Below are positions 1 through 10,222 of a stretch of DNA of 35,838 bases, piece after piece (position 1 is the stretch's first letter; every line of letters starts with the position of its first letter). A program made the translations under genes and the position numbers. The notes below the pieces were generated by a model. It saw only the letters and a program-made list of their open reading frames with translations. It did not search any database and had not been told where the DNA came from. The stretch spans positions 50,217 through 86,054 of the forward strand of contig MNCI01009245.1 in the NCBI GenBank assembly GCA_015680685.1, written 5' to 3'. This stretch comes from Gnetum montanum (lineage: Eukaryota > Streptophyta > Gnetopsida > Gnetales > Gnetaceae).

Positions 1-190
1 TCATTTCCCAATGCATGACGCAATGCATGAGTACGGCTAGTCAAGGAATCGGCTGCTTGACGCAATGCAGGAATACGACTCAATTACGAGCATTGGATGC
101 TTGGTAACCCAGTAGCGTATTCCAGGATTCTGCGCTTGGTAACTCCCGGGTCTGATGTGTACGGCTAGTTGAGTCGTACTCATGTCTTTT
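1..190 (-). repeat. Inverted LTR-like fragment with retained CpG
   Basis: Read on the minus strand, this segment shares a patchy core of about 100 bp with the LTRs at 5172-6016 and 10223-11099, including CTACTGGGTTACCAAG and an ATTGAGTCGTA-like stretch. It keeps many CpG dinucleotides (TACGGC, CCCGGG, GTCGTA), unlike almost everything else in the window. It may be a younger or different LTR family. The homology is patchy by eye and no terminus is visible. Confidence 0.4.
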
Positions 191-198
191 GAAAGTAA

Positions 199-298
199 AA
201 GATGTCTACTATAACTTAACATACAAGAAATACGTCTTCTTATCGAAAAGGACATCTTATTTTTCATTAAAAGCTCTCATTTTTCCACTTCTATAAAA
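199..298 (+). promoter_or_regulatory. Promoter-like region: GATGTCT/ACGTCTT motifs and TATAAAAG
   Basis: Three variants of the GACGTC-type motif (about 200-207, 231-239 and 250-258) precede TATAAAAG near 291. A reading frame begins about 100 bp further on. The same motif family followed by a TATA box occurs in the copia LTRs elsewhere in the window, so this may be a U3-like promoter. No LTR boundary or primer-binding site lies between it and the ORF. Function is inferred from motif layout only. Confidence 0.35.
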
Positions 299-390
299 GA
301 CAAAACCCTCATTTTTTTCATATTCCTTCATATCTACCTGACAAAGATGATTAGGGCTTGACCATTTGTAGTGATGTTTGTCAAATATGG

Positions 391-2002
391 TGCACAATAA
401 GATTGGGACATCTAGGGTTCCACCCAAAAAAACATTCAAGAGGAAGTTCTAGTAGTGCACTACCTTCCTACACACCTCAAGTTCAAAGCACAAGCATCCC
501 ACATAGGTTTGAGGAAACTCAAATTACTACTATTATTTTTGAGTGTTCTCTTACTTTTATACTTCATAAATAGCAAGCTTTGTTAGACTAATTTAAGCTT
601 TTGAAGCAGGCCACCTTCATTTCCATGAATTTTCTTGTTCTTGAGGTGCTCATTAGGGAATTCTATCATAATATTGTTATCTTTGATGTTGTTATTGGGG
701 CATTCACATCAACTATTGGGGGAATTTTTGTTGAGGTCTTTTCCCAATTTGTGAATGCAATTCTAGGAATATCTAGTTCTAATGTCTTCTAGGTTACCAT
801 TGATACTATGCATGATATTTACACAAATGGTATAATTCCCGTAGGACATGATGAATTTTGTGATGCTTTATTTGAGAAAGATATATCATTTGATAGGGGT
901 CATATTGAGAGGAGTAAGATGACTTCTAATGCCTCGACCTTGTCACTTATTGTTTTGTATAACATCATGATGAAAGGAAGTAGCTACAATTATCTGATGC
1001 CATCCTAGGATTTTCTATTGTATTATATTCTAACAATGTTATCATTGGATCTACGACACACTCTTTGCCAAGACATTTTGAAAATATATAACAAGGATAG
1101 AATCCTTAGGTACCCCTACCTCATTAGTCCATTGATTCACCAAAGGGGTGTAACTATTCCTGAGTTGCCTTTACTTAAAGGCAAGAGGAGTCTCAACAAG
1201 TACATTGAGAAGAGGAGTACTTCCCATGTAGCAAAAGTAAGACCTAAGGCTAGACCTCTAAAACAAAAGAAGGAAGCATCTTCATAGTTGAGATGATCAA
1301 AATCCTCTAGTGCTTAGATCAATTTCATCTCTAAAGAATATTTTTTTTCCCCTTTCATGAGCCACTAGGAAGCTTGGGAGGAACCTCTCTTACTTGCGTA
1401 AGAGTTTGGATGTAGCTAGGATTTCTCCTTCCTCTAATTGATAGGTGTTTGAGAAGGTCACTACTCCTTCTATCTCTGATAATGAAGAGGATGTTCCTAT
1501 TCCTCCATAACATTATTTAGTAGTAGGACCTTCATGTACATATGACTCTAGGATGGAGTTAGATTCAAATCCTGAGGAATCCCTAGCTAGTCTCCAAGGG
1601 GTGCACCATGCTTCCATGTGGTAGAAAAAGCACCATGATCTTGTCCATCCTACTTACTTAGTTTCACCTCCTGCTAATGCTCCTTGCTCTTTTGAGTAAT
1701 GGTATGTGAAGAGAAACTTTGGAACCACATTCTAATGGATCCCAGTTTAGCAATTGCTAGTACCATTAGCTCCACTAGCTTCCTCTTGGTTTCAAGTGAG
1801 GCTTTGTCCTAGGTGGGCTCCAATGAAATAGGTTGATTTCTTTAATGAGGAGATCCAAAGATCTAGCCAACCTAGCACTAGTAGTGATGATGAGGAGGAG
1901 GAGACTTATCGTCCATCTAAAATAGTAGTGGATTTTGAGTTTGAGGATGCTATTAAGGTTAGTGACTGAGACCTTGGTAGGTTGTTTGTTCTCTCCTTTT
2001 GA
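391..2002 (+). pseudogene. Decayed ORF resembling the plant 'putative plant transposon protein' family, env-like position of a copia element
   Basis: One frame runs from about 430 to 1287, then a +1 shift near 1290-1445 leads into a second frame ending at TGA 2000-2002, for roughly 520 codons in total. The N-terminus is basic and Ser-rich. A central LIREFYHNIV motif and a later RYPYLISPLI motif recall the family often annotated 'putative plant transposon protein' (PF20167, from memory). The C-terminus is acidic, with SSDDEEEE near 1886-1909. Premature stops lie near 571, 586, 790, 1006, 1509, 1623, 1698, 1734, 1749, 1829 and 1967; nearly all are TAG or TAA where Gln would fit, plus one TGA. 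The likely start codon is mutated (ATT near 391). It lies between a promoter-like region and the 3' LTR at 2446, the place where SIRE-lineage copia elements carry an env-like ORF. It could instead be a separate element. Function unknown. Confidence 0.55.
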
Positions 2003-2445
2003 TTGTAAAAAATGATGAGATATTTTTTGCCTCTCACATATGTGATTTTGGAACTCTGCACATATGTGATTGATGTGGTTTGACAATTGCAAATAGTTGT
2101 ACTCTAATTTGATTCTAAATCGTTTGATATATACCAGTTTGTAGATGGTTATGAACATATTATGTGTTTTCCTTGTTATCTCTGTGTGGTCTATCTTTGC
2201 TATTTATCTTTGCTTATAACTCGCTTCACATCACATTGAATCTCCACACTTATCCTATTCCTTGGCTACCATAGGAATTTATATATCTTAATGTTTCTCT
2301 CTTAAAATTTTTTATGCACTTACTTTTTATGCTTTATCCTTTTTGGTTAAGTCCAAAGGAGGAGAAGTAGTTACCATGTTATTATGTATTGGAACAAAAC
2401 TAATCCATTTTCTTAAGTTTTGGACATTAAAAAAAAGGGGAAGAT
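2003..2445 (+). other. 3' untranslated part of a copia element with polypurine tract
   Basis: There is no coding signal. It contains a GTCCAAAGGAGGAGAAG tract (2352-2368) and a second purine run, AAAAAAAAGGGGAAGATTG (2429-2447), abutting the LTR. This double G-rich layout is typical of SIRE/Maximus-type elements. The region upstream of the LTR at 31154 shows the same arrangement (GTCCAAAAAGGAGG, then ACCAAAAAGGATATTG), which ties the two 3' ends to one family. Confidence 0.7.
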
Positions 2446-3533
2446 TGAAGACCTTTTGGTATGTCAAAATGTTAAGAAAAATGAAAGATAAAGTTGTTTG
2501 TGCTTGTAGGACAAGAACTTGAGTTAAGACAAGAAGGTTTGCAGAAGCTCATGGTTATGAATAAGGAATGAAGAATTCATCATGCAAAGGAAGGTTGGAA
2601 AAAGATGTCTTTTAAAAATAGTAGATTTCTTGGCAGAATTAGAGTGAACATAAGCAAAGATGTCTTCAAAAAATACAAAACATATTTCATTAAACAAAGA
2701 CACCTTCACATAATGTAGTCCAATTTTAGAAAGACATCTTTCACCTGACAAAGGCATCTTTCCAAAATGGAGATTTTAGAAAGGCATGTTTCCTAGACAA
2801 AAACATCTTCCTAGAATAGAAGGAAAATATAGAAAGACACCTCAGGCATGAAGAACACATCTTTCATGATCATTAGTGAGTGTTGGCTAGCTATTACACA
2901 AGTTCCAAGATGAATTTGAAAACATGGGAACTATAAGAAGACATCATATGCATTGGAAAATGTGCAAGCTTATATGTAATGATTACACAATCATTGTGTC
3001 AATCATTATAATATTCGTTTCTCTTCATTATATCATCATTTATGCATGGTAAAGTATGTTGTACCTCAAAATACAAGGATTAGCAAACTAAGTTGCATTT
3101 ATCCCTTGTAATTTTTCTCCCTTGTTGCCCTATGGTGTCAATGTGCTTCTTGCACGAAGGCATCTTGCTTGAGCTTGTCAAGATCATACAAGATTGAGTA
3201 AATGGTATTGCAACATAGCACTTTGAAGTAGAGCTCAAGATTGTAAATGTTGTGGAAGCCTAGAAACCACATTCCAATCTTGATGGGACCTTACAGGGTT
3301 GAGTGGTTGGTGTTGCATCACAACACTTCAAAGTAGGGCTTGAAGACTATATAGGATGTGGATCCTTCAAACCACATTTGAGAGAAACAAAGTCTAAAGG
3401 TATGCTTGCGATCTACCATCTGAGTGTGGACTACCTAAGTTGGGGAACCATGTTAAATCTAGTGTATGTGCTTTGTCTGAAAACGTTTTAATTTGGGGAA
3501 CTTATTCATCCCCCCTCCCTTCTAAGTTCAACA
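2446..3533 (+). repeat. Copia (SIRE-like) 3' LTR, copy A
   Basis: It starts TGAAGACCTTTTGG directly after the polypurine tract and ends near TTCTAAGTTCAACA. It is homologous along its length to the LTRs at 25252-26649 and 28034-29165. It has a motif array at about 2600-2870 and a conserved TATA-like CTATAAGAAG at 2931. It lacks the roughly 250 bp repeat-rich block present in the LTRs at 25252 and 31154, so with 28034-29165 it forms one subfamily. It is inserted into the chromovirus LTR that resumes at 3534. Confidence 0.8.
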
Positions 3534-4252
3534 ATCCATAAGGGTTTTCATGATTTCTATGCAATTATGAATGTAGTGATGGAGGACTTATAGGAAGCAT
3601 TGGATGATTAATTTCATGTTTTATAGATTTATAGTTTGATATTATGTTTCTAATTTATGTTTGATTCTATGTTGTAATGTTTAGCTTGGATTGTAAATTT
3701 GAAATTTCTAAGAGATTTGTATTATATTTTTTCCTATCTTAGGTTTAATCCAACTTTGATTTGAACCTTGGTTATGTTGTGTAGTTCATTATGCATTTAT
3801 TCATTTTGATAGTTTTTGCAACGTTAGGAACCCAATCCCTTTTAGATATAAATGCATATTTAACTTCATATTTCCTCTATGTACTTATCTTTGATCATAT
3901 ATTTAGCTTTAGTTTTTCATTTTGGTATATCCTATTTTAATTTCAATTATTATTTTCATAATGATTTATTATTAATTGTTGGCTTGGGTAATAGGTTTCA
4001 TCCTAAATTTGGTAGTGAACAACTTAGGTTTGGTATGCATGAGGCTATTGTCACTATCTTTATAACATTTACATTTTGCTATGTATTTTTCTTCTCCTAT
4101 GCTCTTGCTTTATTATGGAAACCTAATAATTTAGTTGTTTAATTTTCTTATTATTCATTCAATTTTATTAAGTAGTGATTTATTTTTCAACAAATTAAGT
4201 TTTTATACAAGTAATGTCTACCTAGACTAAGCTTGGTTAGTGATGTATTACA
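3534..4252 (+). repeat. Remnant of an older plus-strand chromovirus 5' LTR
   Basis: It is the reverse complement, strongly diverged, of the main chromovirus LTR between 4379 and about 5100. Matches include ACTAAGCTTGGTTAG near the end, the GAGGCTATT block and AAGTAATGTCT. It ends in TGTATTACA at 4252, matching the inverted form of the TGTAACAC terminus at 4379. Its upstream part was cut by the copia insertion ending at 3533. A Leu/Phe-rich 87-codon reading frame inside is a by-product of AT-rich LTR DNA. Confidence 0.75.
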
Positions 4253-4294
4253 AAGATCTTTTAGAAAAAAAATTCTTAAATAGGGGAAGAGGAT
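4253..4294 (+). other. 42 bp interior remnant with polypurine tract of the older chromovirus
   Basis: This is all that remains between the end of one LTR (4252) and the start of the next (4295). Its last 12 bases, AGGGGAAGAGGA (4283-4294), are a polypurine tract of the expected type, directly followed by TGTAA. Nearly the whole interior of that element has been deleted. Confidence 0.65.
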
Positions 4295-4378
4295 GTAAAT
4301 CCTAGTTCCATAGACACCTTCCTAATTGATATGTCTTGTATCTTGGACCCTTGATGTGTTATTATATAGCCTATGATG
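4295..4378 (+). repeat. First 84 bp of the older chromovirus 3' LTR
   Basis: It starts TGTAAATCC after a polypurine tract and aligns with the inverted start of both LTRs of the main chromovirus (reverse complement of 35202 and 13298 inward), for example around CTTGATGTGTTATT. It is broken at 4378 by the insertion of the main chromovirus and resumes at 35208. Confidence 0.7.
4374..4378. repeat. Target-site duplication TGATG, left copy
   Basis: TGATG precedes the TGTAACACC terminus at 4379. The same five bases follow the TGTTACA terminus at 35202. The pair defines one insertion across 30.8 kb. Confidence 0.85.
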
Positions 4379-5171
4379 TGTAACACCTAACTAACCAAGC
4401 TTAGGCTAGAAAGACATTACTTATATAAAATAGATAATTATGTAGAAATAAAATGTTAGTTACTAATATTAAATGGATGCTAAGAAAAACATAATAGGAG
4501 AAATAGTAAGCATTCAAAAATAGATGTATAGTGGCAAGATAAAAGTTCATAGAAAAATGTAAAAATGTGATAGAATAGTAAAAATAGCCCCATGTGTGTC
4601 AAACCTTACCTATTCACTATCAAATATAGAACATTACCTATTTATCCAACCTAAAAATCAATAATTATAGTATGTAAAAATAAAAGTAAAAACAAAATTA
4701 AAACATAAAAAAATTAAAATTACAAAGCTATATTATGATCTAATGAAACTGCATGAGATAAAATAAAAATTCAATTACCACTTAATCCAATAGGCATTGG
4801 ATACTAACACTACTTAAATAGATTAAACCATTAATTACAAATAAAATGTAATATAAAAAACATCCAAACAAAATCAACGTGCATCGAAAATAGGTAAAAC
4901 ATAGTACAAGCTCCAAACTAATACCAAATCTAGCATTCTAACTAAAGATTACAACATAAAATCTAAATTAAACTAAATATCAAAATATTAATTAAATATC
5001 TTAAAACATAAATTAATAATTAGTAGCATCATCTGGGTCCTCAACTAAGCTAACATATTCACCTAAAAATCATACAAACCAAGTCAAACAGTTCTAAGAA
5101 TGAGTAGGATAAACTAAACCAACAAATACTCTCTTATGAGTTTTGTTGGAGGCATTAAGTAGCTTGACAGT
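4379..5171 (-). repeat. Chromovirus 3' LTR, distal part
   Basis: It aligns with 32993-33770 of the 5' LTR, sharing for example TTAGGCTAGAAA and ACATTACTTATATAAAATA near the terminus and ACAAATACTCTCTTATG near the break. The gag-only element interrupts it after 5171. The rest of the LTR resumes at 11105. Confidence 0.88.
5167..5171. repeat. Target-site duplication ACAGT of the gag-only element, left copy
   Basis: ACAGT directly precedes TGATGAG at 5172. The second copy is at 11100-11104, directly after TTCATCA. The uninterrupted LTR at about 33755-33780 shows the corresponding empty site without this insertion. Confidence 0.9.
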
Positions 5172-6016
5172 TGATGAGTGGCGAGGTATGCATGATCTGG
5201 TCAAACTCTGCAGACGGACTAGTTTTGGTATCTAGATAGCTACACGTTGATCACAGTTCACTATCTTCTCACCTAGACTAGTATGTACCTTGTCACATAT
5301 GGTTTAGTCTAGAATGAGATGTATGATATGATTTCTAACACTAGGCTACTCCTAGAGATAGTGGAAAATAATCTTGACTAAACTAATAAGCAATAGGAAA
5401 TGAATTCTAAGCTAGCCTAAGTGTGATGAGCATTTTTCCTTAATCATCTGCATGCATCTTGAACCTCATGTACTACTTTACCAAGCACACATTACTTGAG
5501 CACTTCTAGATACACTACTGGGTTACCAAGTAGTTACACTTCAATGTTCATGATTAAGTCGTACTCATTTCATATTTAATAACAGGAATAGTAAATGATG
5601 GTAAAGAAATATTAACTAAGAAAATAATAAATAACAATAACAATTAAACGATTAAAACTTAGTGAATGTTGCAATGATGGAGTAATCTCGATCTTTATTG
5701 TCGATCATATGCATGTCCAAGTATGTCACACTCAAATAAAGGTTTTGTACAATTACAAGAATCACACTATGGGCATGCACTTGGGAAAATAGTCAAACTA
5801 TTGTAGAAACAAACTGCAAGAGCTTCACTACAACTTGACAAAAAGGTGCCTAAATGCAGTGGGTGCATGCATATTTATAGCAAAAAATGAATTCTGCGTT
5901 CACGAGGCCACGTTAACATGTGGAAAGATGCGTCGACAGGGTCATGTTGATGTGGCCCAGTTGATAGGGCTTTGTCAACACGGCCTAGTTGACACTATCC
6001 ACTAGATGCTTCATCA
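5172..6016 (-). repeat. 3' LTR of the gag-only element
   Basis: It starts TGATGAGTGGCGAGG and ends GATGCTTCATCA. It lacks about 33-36 bp present in the other LTR just after GAGGTA. The missing block lies between short GTA repeats, which suggests a small microhomology deletion. A TATA-like TATTTATAG lies near 5872. Confidence 0.9.
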
Positions 6017-6027
6017 TACTCCCACGA
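6017..6027 (-). other. Polypurine tract of the gag-only element
   Basis: Read on the minus strand, CGTGGGAGTA abuts the 3' LTR, as expected for the plus-strand primer of reverse transcription. It is preceded on that strand by CTCGAGGACAAG. Confidence 0.65.
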
Positions 6028-8214
6028 CTAAGTAACAACTTGTCCTCGAGTCAAACAAAATGAGAATGAGTGAAATTAATTACACAGTGGATAGGTATGG
6101 GATTATTAACTAACTAGGAATGTACTCATGCTGCAGTGTGGAATTAAAAAAAATTGGGACACAGGAGCAAAGTGTAGAATGCAAAATTGGTGGAACTCAT
6201 GTGGTTCCTGGTAGTGGTGGTGCTTCCTCCATGGGTTCCTTTCCTTCATCTGGTGCTCCAAGCTTCTAAGATTGATATCATTGAAGAAGCACCTAACATT
6301 TATCCTCTTCTATTCAAGGATCATGAGCTGTCCATGCTGATGTTCCAATGTTTGATAGAGGTGGCACTTCCCATGGACACGATAGCTATGGGAACACTTG
6401 ATTAACCTTGACATACCATGTCATAAATAGTCATCGTTCCTCTTCATAGGCTCTAGCCCTGATGTCTCCACATTTTTGTTAGCTAGATTATGTAATGACA
6501 AGAGTTTCCTGATGGATGCTGAATGATTGTGCCTCCTGATCTACATGTTCTACATGAGGCCCATGGCCTCTACCTCCTCTTCGGCATTTAGTTATACCTT
6601 AAGAAGGTCCTCCTTGTTGTCCTCTTTTAGGGACCATCTATAATCACACAAGGACCAATTGTTAGTAAGGTTGTTTAAAGAAATTTAGTTATCATATACC
6701 TTACTCATTACTTTTAATAAATGTTTAATTCATTTCTTAGTGTGATTCTAGAGTTAGAGATTTTTCAAGGAAGGTGCCCTAAAAGTTTAATGTTAGACCT
6801 AATCTATTTAGGTGACACATAAAAAGAACATGTACTGATTTTGAGGAACATTTGATAAAATGATACAATAGATTTAATAATGGAGCACTCAGAGGGTATA
6901 AAATGATGTGGTGGTGTATGATAAGTACAAATTACAAAAGTCACGCAAGTGGGACCTCCCCAAAGCAGGTTTCTACCTATCATGCCCTTACGTAACCACA
7001 CTTAGAAATGTCCGTAGGTACCAAAAGCTTTAAATGTAATTCATACCAGTGCAAAAATACACACACACATGTAAATACCACTATGATGAGGTATGAGTTT
7101 GATGCTACACAAGACATGAGTCAAAAATTCATGAACAACGAGATGAGGTGAATTGTAGAAGGGATTGTAGAGATTGGAACATGAGGTAACTGACCCAGGG
7201 CACAATGAATCTTGAGTGTAGGGTGTGATTAATGTATCATTAGCCTATCGCTCCAAAATCAAGACCAAGTCCATTCCTTCGATCAATGACATCGCATTAT
7301 TTCATCCAATGATGGGCAACCATAAGAGCACCATGACAGTAGGGCGTACGATCACTTGGTGTTTTGTCCAAGGGATGAGTGATTTGGAATTTCTCTATGG
7401 CACATTTTTTTTCTTGATGTTTTCTTTAGCTCTCTGTTTTTTTATGGCCACTTTGGCACTTTGTCCTTTCCAATTAGTGAATTAGAGAAGTCACCAACCT
7501 TTAGACATGGGTACATGTCTTTCCAGTGGGATTCCCAAAATAGTATTGAGTTTCTTTATTGAGTTCCTTTATTACTCTTACTCCCATTTTTTGTTATATC
7601 TACAAGGATCTTAGTACAACTAGGCTACATGATAGCACCCATAGGTGCCACCAAAAATAATCCACAAGTTCCCTTGATGTCACACCCTGGCCATTCCTTC
7701 TTAGTTCATCATTTTTCACTCTAGGCATAATGAGCACAAAATTACTTTTAAGTTTTCATGATGACAAGAATATAATTGTACCTAGAGTAGAACCTTTTAT
7801 TAATAGAATGGTTGGGTGGATGTGGTGGGCTTGCTGTCCAAATAATTAGTCACCTAAGACTTGATAGCATAGAACAACACCTCAACCAATGAGTCACATG
7901 AGTGTTTTATTCATAGATGAGATTACCCATAAAAAGATAAAAATATAAACAATAAATAAAAAGATAAAACAAAAAATGGAAAGATGAATAACTAGAAAAA
8001 AAATTGTAAAATTAAAGAAAAGAAAAAACATTTATTAATTCTGCTCATTAGAATGGAGGATATCCCCCATAACTAACTTCTGATCATGGCAAGAATTAAT
8101 AAATAGAAGGTTTGGATCCAAGCATTTTGGAAACATTAGAGCTCGATCATATCCAAACCATTGGATGTCCTTTGATGTGGTCGTTGGAATGTACCCAAAT
8201 TGGGATTCACATAC
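6028..8214 (-). other. Interior of the gag-only element without recognisable gene
   Basis: This is about 2.2 kb between the end of gag and the purine tract. Short open frames occur on both strands (for example plus 6187-6405 and 7225-7485), but none shows an RT, protease, integrase or zinc-finger motif I recognise. There is an AT-rich, A-rich stretch at about 7930-8040. It may be a spacer of a non-autonomous element or decay beyond recognition. Confidence 0.5.
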
Positions 8215-10120
8215 TTAATTAAAGTACGCATAATGGGGAAAATTATAAGATGTGGTTAATTGATAAGGAGTTGACCCACCATGGCACCTATGACCATAAG
8301 ATGATATACAAGGATCAATATGTCTCCCCATGTGGATATATTCATTGGATTGCATGGTTGTTGGAGTGTTGATTGGTGGCCCAGATAGAGTAATAGGAGG
8401 CATTAAGTTCAAGGAGGCAGATGCATCATAGTGTTGAACTTGTGCTAAGTTGGAGGATGCAGTGGTTTTGGAACTGTGCTATCTCTTTCTACAGTCCTAC
8501 CTAAAGAAAGGATGCTTTTGACATTGTGGAGGGTTCCCACTGCTGTTAATAGTAGTAGCAAAAGTAATGTTCATGGGTTGATGCTGTGGTGTAAAACCTT
8601 TTGGCACAATTGGTGGTGATGTAGAAGGAGGTGAATGATGAGAATATTAAGGGCAAGGAGAAGTGTAAAAAACATGAGGTGGTTATCTTGTTGGAGAGGA
8701 CATGGATTGATAGTACTTAGGAGAATGATAATAATGTAGTGAAATAGAGGATGTTGATCCAGTTGGGGAAATAGGATGCTGAACATAATAAGCACTTAGG
8801 TTCGGATGGTATGAAGGGTGTGACCAATTTGACGATGACCTCCCCCATGATTGGGGTTTTTACCACTATGCTTGAACTGGTATTTCTATATGAAATTTGG
8901 ATGTAACATTCCTTCCCAATGTTCATGTATATGTGACAAGATTGGGCATTGGCCTTTGAGGTGATCATACAAGAAAATCTCACATTGATACAGGTGATTT
9001 GCAGTTGAGCTCTTATCCTTATTTTCTTCAACCCTTCTTTCCAATTGTTGTATGGTGTCCTGTCTATTTCTCGAGTTGGCATGGTTTCACCTCTAATAAC
9101 GTTAGCATATTCTCCACATTTTTCCTATACCCATTCCATTATCTTATTGATCTTTGCCTCAATTTCATCTAGTGATTATAGTATTGGCAAATATGGAAAT
9201 TTTGCCTTCTTAGGATGAGTTGATTCCTCCTCTTCATGACCATGGACCTTTGCTATTTTGAGATTTCAATCCTGTTGGGATCTTTCAATATTCTCCCATT
9301 TAGCTATTTCCCCTTATTATTTTGCTACTCACTTGATAAGCTCTTGGAATTAGTGGGTTCATAGCTCATATAGTTGACCTGGGACATACATCTCCAAGGT
9401 CTCCCTTGTTTCATTACGAAGCCCATCCATGATGTGGTGCATTAGCCTTTCCTTGGAGAATCCATGGCTTGGGAAATTGTTTAATAATGAATAGTATCTT
9501 TCTAAGGCCATGTCCAAGGGTTCATGCTACCCCTGTTTCCATTCTTGGATTTGTCTCCTCAAGGTTGACACTCTTGCATAGGTTTGTTATCTTTTATTGA
9601 AGAGTTCTACCATTGTTAGCAAATGTCAAATTGATTTTTGTCGTAAGGACCTATACCATACTTTTTCTTGGCCAATGAGTTTCGTAGGAAAGAGCATAAG
9701 TTTTTGCCACCCATTATCAATATTGTTCAATACATAGGCATCATGGAAGGCTTGTAAATGATGTTGTGGATCTAATGCATAGCCTCCTAAAAACTTGAAA
9801 AAGTTGTTTAGATCAAGCCTAGGTAGATGGCTTTCCTCTCGATGCTTGCGGGATATTCGAACAACCTTTTGTATATGCATTAGCCTCTTAGTGGCTAGCA
9901 GGGGTTCATCGTCACTAGGTAAGTTATGAATTTGTGAGTTGGGGCAATGTTGTCTTTGTTTATGTACATAGGAGACCCTTGCATAAGATTGAGTACTCCA
10001 AACTCTGTCTTCATCATCATATAATTTGTTAGTTCTCCAATGAATTTCCTTACTAGTTGTTGCATTGTCATAGTCTTGTGAGAGAGACATTGTGATGAAT
10101 TGTATGTGGATTATTTGCAA
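8215..10120 (-). pseudogene. gag: Decayed Ty3-type gag of the gag-only element
   Basis: The best-kept part is the minus-strand frame from 10120 to 9626 (164 codons), with LGGYALDPQHHLQAFHDA and a WYRSL motif typical of the plant retrotransposon gag capsid domain. The frame then shifts and continues with QIQEWKQG, LDMALERYYSLLNNFPSHGF and LRNETRETLEMYVPGQLYEL. A zinc knuckle of the form CX2CX3HX4C is recognisable at 8984-8946, with the second Cys replaced by Phe. A Pro-rich tail lies at 8412-8215. Gag would package element RNA. Several frameshifts and stops mean it is non-functional. The start at 10120 lies about 80 bp after the primer site, which fits a first ORF. Confidence 0.75.
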
Positions 10121-10203
10121 TTAATTTCTTTCTAGAAGATATATTTTCAAGGCTTCATTATAGCAATCTTGGACGATGCAACTAATCTAAATAACTAGCA
10201 CCG

Positions 10204-10221
10204 TCCCCGACAATGGTGCCA
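10204..10221 (-). other. Primer-binding site for tRNA-Asp
   Basis: The minus strand reads TGGCACCATTGTCGGGGA, one base after the 5' LTR. From memory, the plant tRNA-Asp primer site is TGGCGCCGTTGCCGGGGA. This copy matches 15 of 18, and all three differences are G-to-A or C-to-T at CpG or CHG cytosines. It fixes the element's orientation. Confidence 0.8.
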
Positions 10222-10222
10222 A

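Noticed and set aside
1775-2158. Minus-strand 127-codon frame
   Set aside because: It is antisense to the decayed ORF at 391-2002 and shows no motif.
3879-4142. Hydrophobic 87-codon frame that looks like a membrane protein
   Set aside because: It lies in a remnant of a chromovirus LTR; AT-rich DNA gives Phe, Leu and Ile by chance.
7225-7485. Plus-strand 86-codon frame in the gag-only element, considered as a captured gene
   Set aside because: It has no recognisable domain, no splice or promoter context, and strong composition bias; evidence is too weak to call a gene.
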